In this document: positions 42,944 through 51,604 of the stretch, piece after piece
Numbering within the stretch: position 1 is the stretch's first letter
Layout: every line of letters begins with the position of its first letter
From: Marinomonas arctica
Lineage (GTDB): Bacteria > Pseudomonadota > Gammaproteobacteria > Pseudomonadales > Marinomonadaceae
NCBI RefSeq assembly: GCF_003259225.1
Contig: NZ_QHJF01000006.1
Coordinates: 1 to 64,000, forward strand
Direction of reading: 5' to 3'
Length of the DNA stretch: 64,000 nt
Position numbers and translations under genes: made by a program
Notes under the pieces: model-generated
What the model was told of the DNA's origin: nothing
Seen by the model: only the letters and a program-made list of their open reading frames with translations
The model's database searches: none

Positions 42944-44212
42944 TCACGAATTCACCCAAAATAGTGTAATCGAAGGGAATATTGTAATGGCAACAAGGCA
43001 ACAGAGCAAAGTAACCAGAGGTACTAATGTCGCAAATATAACTTTTTCCACTTGTATTTCAGCAACCTGACTTGCTGCAAATAAGGTAACTCCAAGCGGA
43101 GGAGTAAACATACCAATTGCTAAATTGACCACCATAACAACGCCAAAATGAACAGGGTCTATACCATAGATCACAGCAATAGGGGCAAGTATGGGAGCAA
43201 GTAGCAATATAGAAGCCGACGTTTCAACAAACATCCCCACAACTAGAAGTAACAAATTAACCGCTAAAAAAAATTGTAACTTAGTGGAAAAATTATCTGT
43301 TGCAAACGCTGACAGTAACTGAGGTAAATCTGATCGGCTTACCAGAAAGCTCAATAGCGAAGCCGCAGCAATGATTAACATTACTGAAGATGTTGATACC
43401 ACGGATCCTTTTAGGATTTTGGGTATATCTTTTAATGCAATTTCTTTGTAAACAAACACACCAAGAATTAAACCATATACTACAGCCACAGCAGACGCTT
43501 CTGTAGGAGTAAAAATACCACCATAAATACCTCCAAGAATCATAGTAGGCATCAACAATGCCAATAAGGCATCTTTTGATGATGCAAGCAAACTCTGTTG
43601 ATCATTTGCATCATTTTTACCATGTCCCGTCACAATACACCAAATAATCACCATGATAATCAATGCTATACCCATAAGCAGTCCTGGACCGATTGCTGCA
43701 AGAAAAAGCTTTCCTATGGAAGTATTAGTACTAACGCCATACATAATCAATGGAACGGATGGAGGAATCACAATACCCAAATTAGCAGACGATGCCTGAA
43801 TCGCTGTTGCCATAGGTTTAGGATAACCATGTGCTATCATTGCTGGAAGTAAGATTGCTCCTACCGCATACGCCGTAGCAACACTTGACCCAGATACCGC
43901 AGCAAAAATCATACTAGTAATCACACAAGAAATAGCAAGACCGCCTTGGAGGTTACCTACTAAAGATTTTGCAAAAGTAACCAAACGCTTTGAAACGCCC
44001 CCTTGCCCCATAATATTTCCAGCTAAAATAAACAAAGGAACAGCCATTAATGGGAAACTATCTAGACCAATAAACATTCGCTGTGGAATGATTATTAATG
44101 GTAAATTACTGAAGAAATAAAGACCTATTGCTGACGCAATAACAATAGCAACAGCAATAGGTACAGACAATGAAATAAATGAAAGTAATAGCGAAACAAT
44201 GGCTGTTGGCAT
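42944..44212 (-). CDS. TRAP transporter large permease (DctM), probable apionate uptake
   Basis: A 422-residue polytopic membrane protein with the DctM motifs PLFILAGNIMGQGG and NLGIVIPPSVPLIMYG. The start is the ATG at 44212, two bases beyond the dctQ stop, with GAGGTG upstream. It is the transport channel of the second TRAP system. Because no apiose oxidase or lactonase is coded nearby, the transporter most likely brings in the acid itself (D-apionate), which is an inference. Confidence 0.88.
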   Translation of the reverse strand: MPTAIVSLLLSFISLSVPIAVAIVIASAIGLYFFSNLPLIIIPQRMFIGLDSFPLMAVPLFILAGNIMGQGGVSKRLVTFAKSLVGNLQGGLAISCVITSMIFAAVSGSSVATAYAVGAILLPAMIAHGYPKPMATAIQASSANLGIVIPPSVPLIMYGVSTNTSIGKLFLAAIGPGLLMGIALIIMVIIWCIVTGHGKNDANDQQSLLASSKDALLALLMPTMILGGIYGGIFTPTEASAVAVVYGLILGVFVYKEIALKDIPKILKGSVVSTSSVMLIIAAASLLSFLVSRSDLPQLLSAFATDNFSTKLQFFLAVNLLLLVVGMFVETSASILLLAPILAPIAVIYGIDPVHFGVVMVVNLAIGMFTPPLGVTLFAASQVAEIQVEKVIFATLVPLVTLLCCLVAITIFPSITLFWVNS

Positions 44213-44214
44213 GA

Positions 44215-44733
44215 CTACACCTCTGCGGTTTTAGTTATTTTAAGATCGTCAGATTTGGATTTATTCTCGACATTTAATATATGCCATTCAAGTAAGGAGG
44301 GAATGCTTAAAACAGCACCAATGGGAATACTGATATAAAGCCAAAATGCAGATATATTTAACATAGCGACATTTTGATTTTTTACTCTTACAGCAATATC
44401 CCAGCCATACCATATCAATACACCAAAAAAAATCAGTACGATAATAGTTACTGCTCTCTTTACCCATAGACCAAATATATCTGGTAGCACTTCAACAAAA
44501 AAAGTAATACTTATCATGCTTCCACGACTAAAAACACAACCCATGGAAATATAAACCATCCACACCATCATAACTCTAGCCGAAATTTCAGACCAAGCTG
44601 ATGGAGCACCAAAAACAAATCGCGTGATGACTTGATAAAACACCAATAAAGCCATAAGCCCCATAAGAACCGCAGAAACATTTAAAGCAGAATTATTAAG
44701 GAATCGACTAAATTTAATAATGAATTTTGCCAT
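44215..44733 (-). CDS. TRAP transporter small permease (DctQ)
   Basis: A 172-residue membrane protein with four helices, typical of DctQ. GAGGATACG precedes the ATG. It lies 54 bases after the binding-protein gene, with a 9-bp stem-loop in that gap, and next to dctM. Sequence gives no substrate information. Confidence 0.85.
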   Translation of the reverse strand: MAKFIIKFSRFLNNSALNVSAVLMGLMALLVFYQVITRFVFGAPSAWSEISARVMMVWMVYISMGCVFSRGSMISITFFVEVLPDIFGLWVKRAVTIIVLIFFGVLIWYGWDIAVRVKNQNVAMLNISAFWLYISIPIGAVLSIPSLLEWHILNVENKSKSDDLKITKTAEV

Positions 44734-44750
44734 TTTCGTATCCTCAAACT

Positions 44751-44780
44751 AGAAGGCTGATATTTAAAAACCAGCCTTCT
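44751..44780 (-). other. Stem-loop just after the TRAP binding-protein gene
   Basis: AGAAGGCTG (44751-44759) pairs perfectly with CAGCCTTCT (44772-44780) around 12 bases. On the minus strand it follows the dctP stop by seven bases and has no long T-run. It is probably a 3' stabiliser or partial terminator that raises dctP over the membrane genes. Confidence 0.6.
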
Positions 44781-44787
44781 TAAGCTA

Positions 44788-45768
44788 TTATTTCATACTT
44801 TTTATTTCAGCTAGCTTCTCAGTAAATTCCAACTCTTTTGCGATCTTATTACGTACATCCTCAGTTGCTTTTACAAAAGGCGCTATATCCACTTTATGTA
44901 TAGTCATACCTTTTTGAGTCAACTGATCAGAGGCTTCATTTTCAAGTTTCTCGCGTGACTGACGCATCACTTTGGCGGCAACATCAGCCGCTTGCTGAAC
45001 CCACTTTTGCTCATTCGAATTAAGCCCATCCCAATACCCCTGAGACATAGCAATCACAGCTGGACTATATAGGTGCTGAGTCATAGAAGCTTGCTTTTGA
45101 ACTTCATAAAGCTTTGAGGTTACAGCAAGATTGATCGGATTTTCTTGCCCATCAATGGTTCCTTGTTGAAGCGCAGTGAACACTTCCGTCCAAGACATTG
45201 GGATTGGGGAAGCACCTAACGCGTTAAATGTCGCCAGATGAACCCAGTTTTCCATCGTTCTAATCTTTTTACTTTTAAGATCTTCAGGCTTCAAGATCGG
45301 GTCGCCATTATAGGTAAGCTGACGAAATCCATTTTCTCCCCAAGCCAAACCTTTAATCTGATGCTCTGTCATTCCGTTAAGAATATCCTTCCCTATATGG
45401 CTGTCTAATACACGATGCGCATGATCATAACTTTCGAATACATAAGGAAAATCAAATAGATAAACATCTTTATCAAAGTTTCCTAAAGGCCCCGTTGAAG
45501 AAATAGTCATTTCAATAATACCTAACTGCAAACTCTCAACCACTTCACGCTCACCACCCAAAGCACCCGCAGGTTTCAAATCAACTTCAATTTTATGGTC
45601 ACTTAGCTTTTCCAGTTCTGATTTAAAAGCATTACCAGCTGCACCATATTGTGAATCCATAGTTTGGGTAAAAGCGAGGTTAATAGTTTTAGCCTCTAAA
45701 GCCAACGGAGAAAGTGCGAGAGTAGTTAAAGCAGCACATTGAATTATTTTTGTCTTTATTATATTCAT
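44788..45768 (-). CDS. TRAP transporter substrate-binding protein (DctP), probable sugar-acid ligand
   Basis: A 326-residue secreted binding protein. The signal peptide ends near LALEA-KT (residue 27). The DctP family region with GENGFRQLTYNGDPI and the conserved arginine-containing KIRTMENWVHL segment usually grips a carboxylate. AGGAAA lies before the ATG. It sits 57 bases after the dehydrogenase gene in the apionate-type operon. The ligand is inferred to be D-apionate or a similar sugar acid. Confidence 0.85.
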   Translation of the reverse strand: MNIIKTKIIQCAALTTLALSPLALEAKTINLAFTQTMDSQYGAAGNAFKSELEKLSDHKIEVDLKPAGALGGEREVVESLQLGIIEMTISSTGPLGNFDKDVYLFDFPYVFESYDHAHRVLDSHIGKDILNGMTEHQIKGLAWGENGFRQLTYNGDPILKPEDLKSKKIRTMENWVHLATFNALGASPIPMSWTEVFTALQQGTIDGQENPINLAVTSKLYEVQKQASMTQHLYSPAVIAMSQGYWDGLNSNEQKWVQQAADVAAKVMRQSREKLENEASDQLTQKGMTIHKVDIAPFVKATEDVRNKIAKELEFTEKLAEIKSMK

Positions 45769-45825
45769 TGGGGTTTCCTTTAATTTATGTTATTGCTTAT
45801 GATCATTTTATAAGTTGAAATTCAC

Positions 45826-46662
45826 TTAAGTGATTAATTGAATACTGTGAGCAAGTTCATCTTTATTGAAGACTTTCTTCCAATCTGGATAGAGCAACTT
45901 ACTCAAACCATTATCGATTGCTTTATTACAAGCATCAGAAAATTGACCATCAATCTCATCAAAAATAACCGCTGACAGAATGTTCATATGACCTAAAAGA
46001 AAATCACGAGCACAGTCATACGGAACACCACCATCAACCACTTCATCCATAGCTTGACGCATTGCAGTCAACAATGTTGCGCAAACAGTTTCAGACAAAC
46101 CTGGCTCTAACATTGCCATTTGATGCAAAGTAACACGATACGAATTTTTGATCGGTGCATAGATAGTCTTTGCAATATTTTCCCCAAGCTCCCAAGCAGA
46201 ATCAGGACCTTGCAGTAAAGTTGAAACAACACTTTGTTTTGCATGTAAACCACCAAAGTGGTCATTTAAAGCATCTTGATTAAGTTCTTTATTAAAAATG
46301 ACGGGGTGACAAGGATGAGTCACAAAGTACACAAGATCATCACGCTTAGGAAGATGGCCAGCAAATGGTGCAGCTGCATCAAGAACCACAACCATAGTTC
46401 CCGGTTTCAAATGCTCACAAACCTGACTACTAATTTTACCAATAAGAGTATCTGGAACGGCTAAAATAACCGCATCAGAAGCTTCTAAAGCCGAATTTTG
46501 CTGATCAGGACCAATCGCATCAATATTAAGCTGCTCTTTTAGGTTCTTACGACCTTGCTCGCTTATTTCAACGTGATTGACCTTATAATTTGAATTTTGC
46601 AGGTTTTTAGACAAACGCATGCCCATTTTTCCGCCAGCACCGATTAACGATATAGTTGTCAT
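45826..46662 (-). CDS. apnO: ApnO-like D-apionate oxidoisomerase
   Basis: A 278-residue NAD(P)-dependent dehydrogenase with a Rossmann start (SLIGAGGKMGMRL, residues 5-17) and a helical C-terminal domain of the phosphogluconate-dehydrogenase-like type (HQMAMLEPGLSETVCA, RDFLLGHMNI). In the described D-apionate pathway, ApnO converts D-apionate to 3-oxo-isoapionate. The pairing with a DUF1537 kinase and a RuBisCO-like protein is the reason for this name. GGAG lies before the ATG. Similar proteins act on other sugar acids, so the exact substrate is not proven. Confidence 0.72.
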   Translation of the reverse strand: MTTISLIGAGGKMGMRLSKNLQNSNYKVNHVEISEQGRKNLKEQLNIDAIGPDQQNSALEASDAVILAVPDTLIGKISSQVCEHLKPGTMVVVLDAAAPFAGHLPKRDDLVYFVTHPCHPVIFNKELNQDALNDHFGGLHAKQSVVSTLLQGPDSAWELGENIAKTIYAPIKNSYRVTLHQMAMLEPGLSETVCATLLTAMRQAMDEVVDGGVPYDCARDFLLGHMNILSAVIFDEIDGQFSDACNKAIDNGLSKLLYPDWKKVFNKDELAHSIQLIT

Positions 46663-46675
46663 ACTTACTCCACTT

Positions 46676-47902
46676 TTATTGTTTTGCTTTATGAGAAAAA
46701 TACGATAATGCCTGAGATAACTCAGGATGAGTCACGGCATAATCATGTATATTTTGATCTAAGATACAGGAGTCCCAAGCTTGTCTAATGGCTTTTACTC
46801 CACCCTGGGCACCCAATGGGTGACCATGTATACCACCACCGCCGAGATACATTAGTTTTGTAGATTTACCTGTTCTGTTGTAGGTTTCTGGCACCTGACC
46901 ACCCCACTGACCGGAGCAAAAAACAGGTAAAGTTGCAGATAAATGTCCAAGAGGTTGAGTCATTGCATAATAAGCCTCCATCACGGAATCATTACTTTGC
47001 CAATACTTCCCATCAATACCATTAATTTGGAGATGATCAATTCCTAATAGACGCCAAACTTTTTGCCAAACATTGAAAGAAATCCCCCAATCGCTGCGCT
47101 CATTAAAAGCCAAGCCATTAGTATGAGCATGCAAAATAACGTCACTAAACTTATTAATTGAATCTAAACCGCAAATACCTATTTGATTGACATTTATAAC
47201 TGCAGCATCGCCGCCTTTGCTTTTCAAATACTCATGATTACGTTCAATTTCGCCAATATCTGAATGACAAATGTTAAATGCATAAATAACTTTCTTACCG
47301 CTTTTCTGCTGCCAATCATCAATAACAGGCATAATAGCGTCGATGCGATCTTTTACATGAGAGTACGGCGGACTTTGTAGTTTCTCATCGTCTTTGATGA
47401 AATCAATGTCAGCAGCCGCCAATTGTGTAACCAGATTGGCACTATCTGCTGGTGTGATACCAATATTCGGTTTTAATATCCCACCGATAACTGGTCCTTC
47501 TGACATTCCCAATTTTCGGTAAGTGCCTTCTATACCAAATTTTGGACCTTGAAATTGAGTAATAAACTGATCGGTAAATTGAATGTCTTCTATTTTCAAA
47601 CGCTCAATCACCTTAATAGAAGAGACACCACCACAAGCAATAGTGAAAATAGCAGACAAGTCATATCCGCATAAATCAATAGGATAAGAGATAACCACAC
47701 GGCCACAATATTGCTTTATTGATGAAAAAAATTTTTCTTCTACAGAAATAATTTCAGCCGAAAAACATCCTACATTACCACTTGAAATATCTGGAATTTT
47801 CGTAAAAGTTCCCGTTGTTTGATCATTACAAATTTTCTCAGCAACTTGAGCTAAACTGATGAAACTATAAATTAAGTACGTAACCTCAAATCTATCCATC
47901 AT
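46676..47902 (-). CDS. oiaX: OiaX-like RuBisCO-like protein, 3-oxo-isoapionate 4-phosphate decarboxylase
   Basis: A 408-residue member of the RuBisCO large-chain superfamily. The C-terminal barrel keeps Lys144 (GGILKPNIG) and the carbamylation/metal motif IDFIKDDE (Lys170, Asp172, Glu173), plus the phosphate-binding GGGGIHGHPLG. It is not a carboxylating RuBisCO: loop 6 and other carboxylase residues are absent, and the neighbours are sugar-acid genes. In the D-apionate route this clade decarboxylates 3-oxo-isoapionate 4-phosphate to L-erythrulose 1-phosphate. GGAG precedes the ATG, which abuts the kinase stop. Confidence 0.78.
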   Translation of the reverse strand: MMDRFEVTYLIYSFISLAQVAEKICNDQTTGTFTKIPDISSGNVGCFSAEIISVEEKFFSSIKQYCGRVVISYPIDLCGYDLSAIFTIACGGVSSIKVIERLKIEDIQFTDQFITQFQGPKFGIEGTYRKLGMSEGPVIGGILKPNIGITPADSANLVTQLAAADIDFIKDDEKLQSPPYSHVKDRIDAIMPVIDDWQQKSGKKVIYAFNICHSDIGEIERNHEYLKSKGGDAAVINVNQIGICGLDSINKFSDVILHAHTNGLAFNERSDWGISFNVWQKVWRLLGIDHLQINGIDGKYWQSNDSVMEAYYAMTQPLGHLSATLPVFCSGQWGGQVPETYNRTGKSTKLMYLGGGGIHGHPLGAQGGVKAIRQAWDSCILDQNIHDYAVTHPELSQALSYFSHKAKQ

Positions 47903-49267
47903 TTACTCTCCACCTGAGCATAACCTAACAAAGAAACCTTCAGATCCCATCTGCCCACCTTTAAGAGCTATCTCTAACCCATCTATATCATTGTCTTGAG
48001 CATGAGCTCGGCATAGAGGAACACCTGGACAAAGTGGCGCAACAAATGTCAAAGCATCTAAGTTTAAACTTTGTATACAGTAACCTGAGGTATCACCACC
48101 AGCGACAGCAAGCCGCTCAATAAGACCAGTCTTTGTAACAGCTAAAGCAATAGCTCCAAGGAAACTACCAAGCATTTCGTCAAAATGTAGATCTCCGTCT
48201 TGAAAAGAGATCATTGAGCCGCTTTTCTGAGGACCCAAAGCGGAATACACCAAAGGCGATTTATTGCTACTAAGCAAATCAATACAGGTTTGAACGATCT
48301 CATCTAAATATTGAGACCTGCTTTCAAATATCAATAATCTGGCGATATCAAGTTCAACGGGAATGAAACCATGGCTCAACGCATAATCAATTTGACTACT
48401 TGTAACAGAAGAACAACTACCGGATAGTGCCAAAATCCTAGACTTAGGCGTGATATTGATATTCTCGACAAGTTTATTTTGGCTATAAACGGCATCTTCG
48501 AAGCCAGATGAAGAAACAGAAAAGTGCAGACCCTCTTGGCAATGCTCATTAATCAGCGCCCCAACTTTGGACTGAGAGGAATGATCAACAGAATCAAAGA
48601 TAACCACTTTATTCTCAGCAATAAATTGCTGTAATTTAGTCGCCGCAGAGTCGTCTGAGTACATATTCAAATTAACTGAGGCGCAATCAACCTCACCCAA
48701 CTGATGCATATGCTTAACTAGATTCGCTTCTGTCATTGGTGTTGCTGGATGGCTACTCATCACAGGGTGCCGGTCTATGCGATAAGTCTCCCCTTTTAAA
48801 TCAGCAAACAACTCACCAAAGCACACGTAGCGTTTAATTTTTGGAGTGCCCACTACTATGGATGTCCAGCTGGGCGACAAAACGTCAATTCCGATTTGAG
48901 TAGCTACGGCTAAGTTGCCTTTATGAAGGTTAGAATCGAACGTTGAACAGACTTTATAATGTATATATTTAGGACCGAAAGAATTTAGAAACTGATATAC
49001 TTTCGGTAATTCAGCTTTCATCCACACCGGATCTTTGCTTCGACTTATCCCTGCTACTCCTATACAGGAATAATCAGAAAAGCTAATCGCATTGTTTTTC
49101 TCTGGCATACGAAGCAATAGAATCGTTTTCTTACCACGTAAACTTAGACTTTCAAGCACATCAGTGGAGCCTGTAAAGTCGTCACCATAAAATGCTAATT
49201 CCACCGCTGAGTTCAAAACCAATTCCTTCTTATTGTTTTTATAAATTATTACTCTACTGGCATACAT
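47903..49267 (-). CDS. oiaK: OiaK-like 3-oxo-isoapionate kinase (DUF1537 four-carbon acid sugar kinase family)
   Basis: A protein of up to 454 residues with the DUF1537 N-terminal motif FYGDDFTGSTD, LSGSCSSVTSSQ in the middle and the C-terminal ATP-binding VAGGDTSGYC and GGQMGSEGFF. It would phosphorylate 3-oxo-isoapionate for the RuBisCO-like enzyme next to it. The start is uncertain: the ATG at 49267 has no good ribosome site, while a TTG at 49216 has AAGGAA six bases ahead and begins just before the conserved core. Other members act on 3-oxo-tetronates, D-threonate or D-erythronate; the OiaX-type neighbour favours OiaK. It heads the seven-gene operon. Confidence 0.75.
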   Translation of the reverse strand: MYASRVIIYKNNKKELVLNSAVELAFYGDDFTGSTDVLESLSLRGKKTILLLRMPEKNNAISFSDYSCIGVAGISRSKDPVWMKAELPKVYQFLNSFGPKYIHYKVCSTFDSNLHKGNLAVATQIGIDVLSPSWTSIVVGTPKIKRYVCFGELFADLKGETYRIDRHPVMSSHPATPMTEANLVKHMHQLGEVDCASVNLNMYSDDSAATKLQQFIAENKVVIFDSVDHSSQSKVGALINEHCQEGLHFSVSSSGFEDAVYSQNKLVENINITPKSRILALSGSCSSVTSSQIDYALSHGFIPVELDIARLLIFESRSQYLDEIVQTCIDLLSSNKSPLVYSALGPQKSGSMISFQDGDLHFDEMLGSFLGAIALAVTKTGLIERLAVAGGDTSGYCIQSLNLDALTFVAPLCPGVPLCRAHAQDNDIDGLEIALKGGQMGSEGFFVRLCSGGE

Positions 49268-49323
49268 GCAGCTTAACTACATCATCACCTTAGAAGCAAA
49301 ATAATCAATAAAAAAACAAAAAT

Positions 49324-49380
49324 CAATCATTTTTTTGATTATTTGAAATCAAAAAAAGATAAAAAAACAAAAAATGATTG
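49324..49380. promoter_or_regulatory. Nested AT-rich inverted repeats upstream of the kinase gene
   Basis: CAATCATTTTTT (49324-49335) is the exact reverse complement of AAAAAATGATTG (49369-49380). Inside them TTTTTTGATT (49331-49340) matches AATCAAAAAA (49347-49356). The block lies 57-113 bases before the kinase ATG, in a gap of 472 bases, and is a likely operator for the DeoR protein at the end of the operon. Confidence 0.5.
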
Positions 49381-49739
49381 AAAAAAATCAAAATATTGAA
49401 AAATAAACCAAATTATCCCCACAGATAGACCCAAGCAACTATTGCGCCCAATAAAAACCTTATAAAAATGAGTACTAACCCACCTAAAATGCAGAAAAAC
49501 TTGTTTTTCGTTTCATTTTTTTGGTATTTGAGCGAGAAGTCGATAGCAAAATATCGGATCTGATACCCAACATTTCGGCAATACAGGCAACCATAGGCTT
49601 ACGTTAAAATGATGTCATGGCGTTCTTTCAAGGCAACGTTATGGTATAAATTACGCTAGAGATATCCCTAGTTGTTAGTTACTCTATTGTGCTAACAATT
49701 TGTCATCCATGGTGTGGTTTAAGCAGTGAAAGTTGAACA
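49381..49739. other. Rest of the gap between the kinase and the AraC gene
   Basis: No confident gene. A 36-codon minus-strand open frame (49484-49594) contains VACIAEMLGIRSDILL, which resembles the helix of an XRE-type regulator and may be a relic, but it has no good ribosome site. A segment near 49410-49470 resembles one at 60798-60866. TTGTTAG (49672-49678) and CTAACAA (49692-49698) form an inverted repeat before the AraC gene. Confidence 0.4.
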
Positions 49740-50486
49740 ATGAAATCGACGATTAAACTTGCGTCGTTGGCGCCAAATGATGAGTTATCGCCCTTTATCG
49801 AAAGCTACTGGATGATCAAAAATCCAACGAATAAGGACGAGGAGCTTGTCACCTTTCCTGACGGGGGGATCGATTTATACTTTTTTCACAGCGAGCAGTA
49901 TCCGCTCCATGTTTCTTTGGTAGGGCTGGAAACCCATTCGCAAAAAGGGTACATGCCAGCCAACTCCGTCCTCTTTGGGGTTCGACTAAAACTTCTCGCC
50001 GCAGAATATTTGTTGCATAGGCCGGTAGCGGACATAATCAATGATCGCGTTACTCTAGCAAACGGTTTTGCGGGCATAGAAATCAATGATCTACTAGAGT
50101 TCCCTCTTTTTTGTGACAAACTAAGCCAATATTTTACAGCGCAGATGACAACACCAACGGACCCGCGCAAAAAAATCATGTCTGAATTAATTTATCAATC
50201 TAAGGGCGACATATCAGTAGCCGATATCGCCTCAGCGGCAAATTGGAGCAGTCGTCAAATGAATCGCTATTTCAATAAATGGCTTGGTCTGCCGCTGAAG
50301 AGCTACTGTGATATTTTGCGGTTTCGTAGCAGTTTCGAATTTTTAGAAGTGGGTCAGCTGTTTCCTGAAAATGGCTTCAACGACCAATCGCATTTTATTA
50401 AGCTAGTCAAAAAATACTCTAGCCTCACGCCTAAGCAAATAGCCCAAGACAAAAACGACCGATTTGTACAATTATCCTCTAAATAA
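49740..50486 (+). CDS. AraC-family transcription regulator
   Basis: A 248-residue regulator with an N-terminal sensing domain (SPFIESYWMIKNP, FPDGGIDLYFF) like those of AraC proteins with a DUF6597-type domain. The C-terminal AraC DNA-binding domain has VADIASAANWSSRQMNRYFNK and the second helix GFNDQSHFIKLVKKYSSLTPKQI. It lies 120 bases ahead of the siderophore-uptake operon on the same strand and probably activates it with the imported siderophore as signal, an inference from position. Confidence 0.82.
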   Translation: MKSTIKLASLAPNDELSPFIESYWMIKNPTNKDEELVTFPDGGIDLYFFHSEQYPLHVSLVGLETHSQKGYMPANSVLFGVRLKLLAAEYLLHRPVADIINDRVTLANGFAGIEINDLLEFPLFCDKLSQYFTAQMTTPTDPRKKIMSELIYQSKGDISVADIASAANWSSRQMNRYFNKWLGLPLKSYCDILRFRSSFEFLEVGQLFPENGFNDQSHFIKLVKKYSSLTPKQIAQDKNDRFVQLSSK

Positions 50487-50620
50487 TCCCTCTATCATTG
50501 ATCGCTGCATAAAATGATTAGCTTCTAACGCTCCCGTTGTCGCGACATCAAAGCCTTGTTTTACAATCAAATACATCCCATTGCACCCAATAGTGAACCC
50601 ATTGAATGTTTGGTGAAAAA

Positions 50621-51604
50621 ATGAATTTAGTATCAATTATCATTATTACCATTACCTTTATCTTTTCTAGTGTCTCTTTAGCACAAGAAGAGTCTCAGTT
50701 TCCCATCACCATTCAGCATGCTTTTGGCTCATCGATTATTAAACAACAACCTAAACGTGTTGCCACTGTCGCTTGGGCAAACCATGAAGTGCCATTAGCG
50801 TTAGGAATCGTGCCCGTTGGTTTCGCTGCGGCCAAGTTTGGCGACGATGATGGTGATGGCGTGTTGCCTTGGGTCGCCGCTAGACTGAGAGAGTTAAACG
50901 CCAAAACGCCGGTCTTATTTGATGAAGGAGACGGGATCGATTTTGAAGCGGTAGCCGCCACACAGCCAGACGTTATTTTAGCGGCCTACTCTGGTCTGAG
51001 CCAATCAGACTACGACACCCTCAGCATGATAGCGCCTGTCGTTGCTTTTCAAGACGCGCCTTGGTCAACAAACTGGCGCAGTATGATTCGCATTAACAGT
51101 GCCGGTCTAGGAATGAAAAAAGAAGGCGACGCACTGATCAAGAAGATTGAAACAGACATTGCCGAACAAGTGGCGCGCTATCCCGAACTACATGATAAAT
51201 CTGCCATGTTTATTACCCACCTTGATCCCACCGATTTAAGCGTCATACGTTTTTACAGTACCCATGACGCACGCGTGAGTTTTTTTGATGATCTAGGTCT
51301 GCACTCTCCTGATAGTGTCAAAAAAATAAGCCGCAATGGGCAATATTCTGGTGAAAGCAGCATTGAACAAATAGACGAATTTAATGATGTTGATATTTTT
51401 GTCACCTACGGCAATGACAATCTACTAACACCGCTGAACGCGAATCCCCTTATGTCAAAAATGCGCGCCATTAAAAACGGCGCCATTGTTATGCTTGGCA
51501 ACAGTCCGCTGGCGACCGCCGCTAACCCAACACCCTTATCGATATCTTGGGTGCTCAATGACTACATAAGCGCGCTCGCGGCGGCCGCACGAAAATCACA
51601 ATGA
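50621..51604 (+). CDS. Ferric-siderophore ABC transporter binding protein (FecB/FhuD type)
   Basis: A 327-residue periplasmic protein with a signal peptide (NLVSIIIITITFIFSSVSLAQ, cleaved near residue 21-22) and the class III binding-protein fold (RVATVAWANHEVPLALGIVP, QPDVILAAYSG). An ATG at 50606 lies upstream, but only the ATG at 50621 has a GGTGA ribosome site and leads directly into the signal peptide. It hands the ferric siderophore to the two permeases. The stop overlaps the next start as ATGA. Confidence 0.86.
   Translation: MNLVSIIIITITFIFSSVSLAQEESQFPITIQHAFGSSIIKQQPKRVATVAWANHEVPLALGIVPVGFAAAKFGDDDGDGVLPWVAARLRELNAKTPVLFDEGDGIDFEAVAATQPDVILAAYSGLSQSDYDTLSMIAPVVAFQDAPWSTNWRSMIRINSAGLGMKKEGDALIKKIETDIAEQVARYPELHDKSAMFITHLDPTDLSVIRFYSTHDARVSFFDDLGLHSPDSVKKISRNGQYSGESSIEQIDEFNDVDIFVTYGNDNLLTPLNANPLMSKMRAIKNGAIVMLGNSPLATAANPTPLSISWVLNDYISALAAAARKSQ

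Noticed and set aside
46676..47902. Reading the RuBisCO homologue together with the DAB pump as carbon fixation
   Set aside because: The protein lacks carboxylase features, there is no phosphoribulokinase or small subunit, and its neighbours are sugar-acid genes 18 kb away from dabBA.
50629..50647. Fur-box-like sequence at the start of the siderophore-binding-protein gene
   Set aside because: It matches 13 of 19 positions on the minus strand but lies inside the coding part of the signal peptide, where Ile and Thr codons produce such strings by chance.
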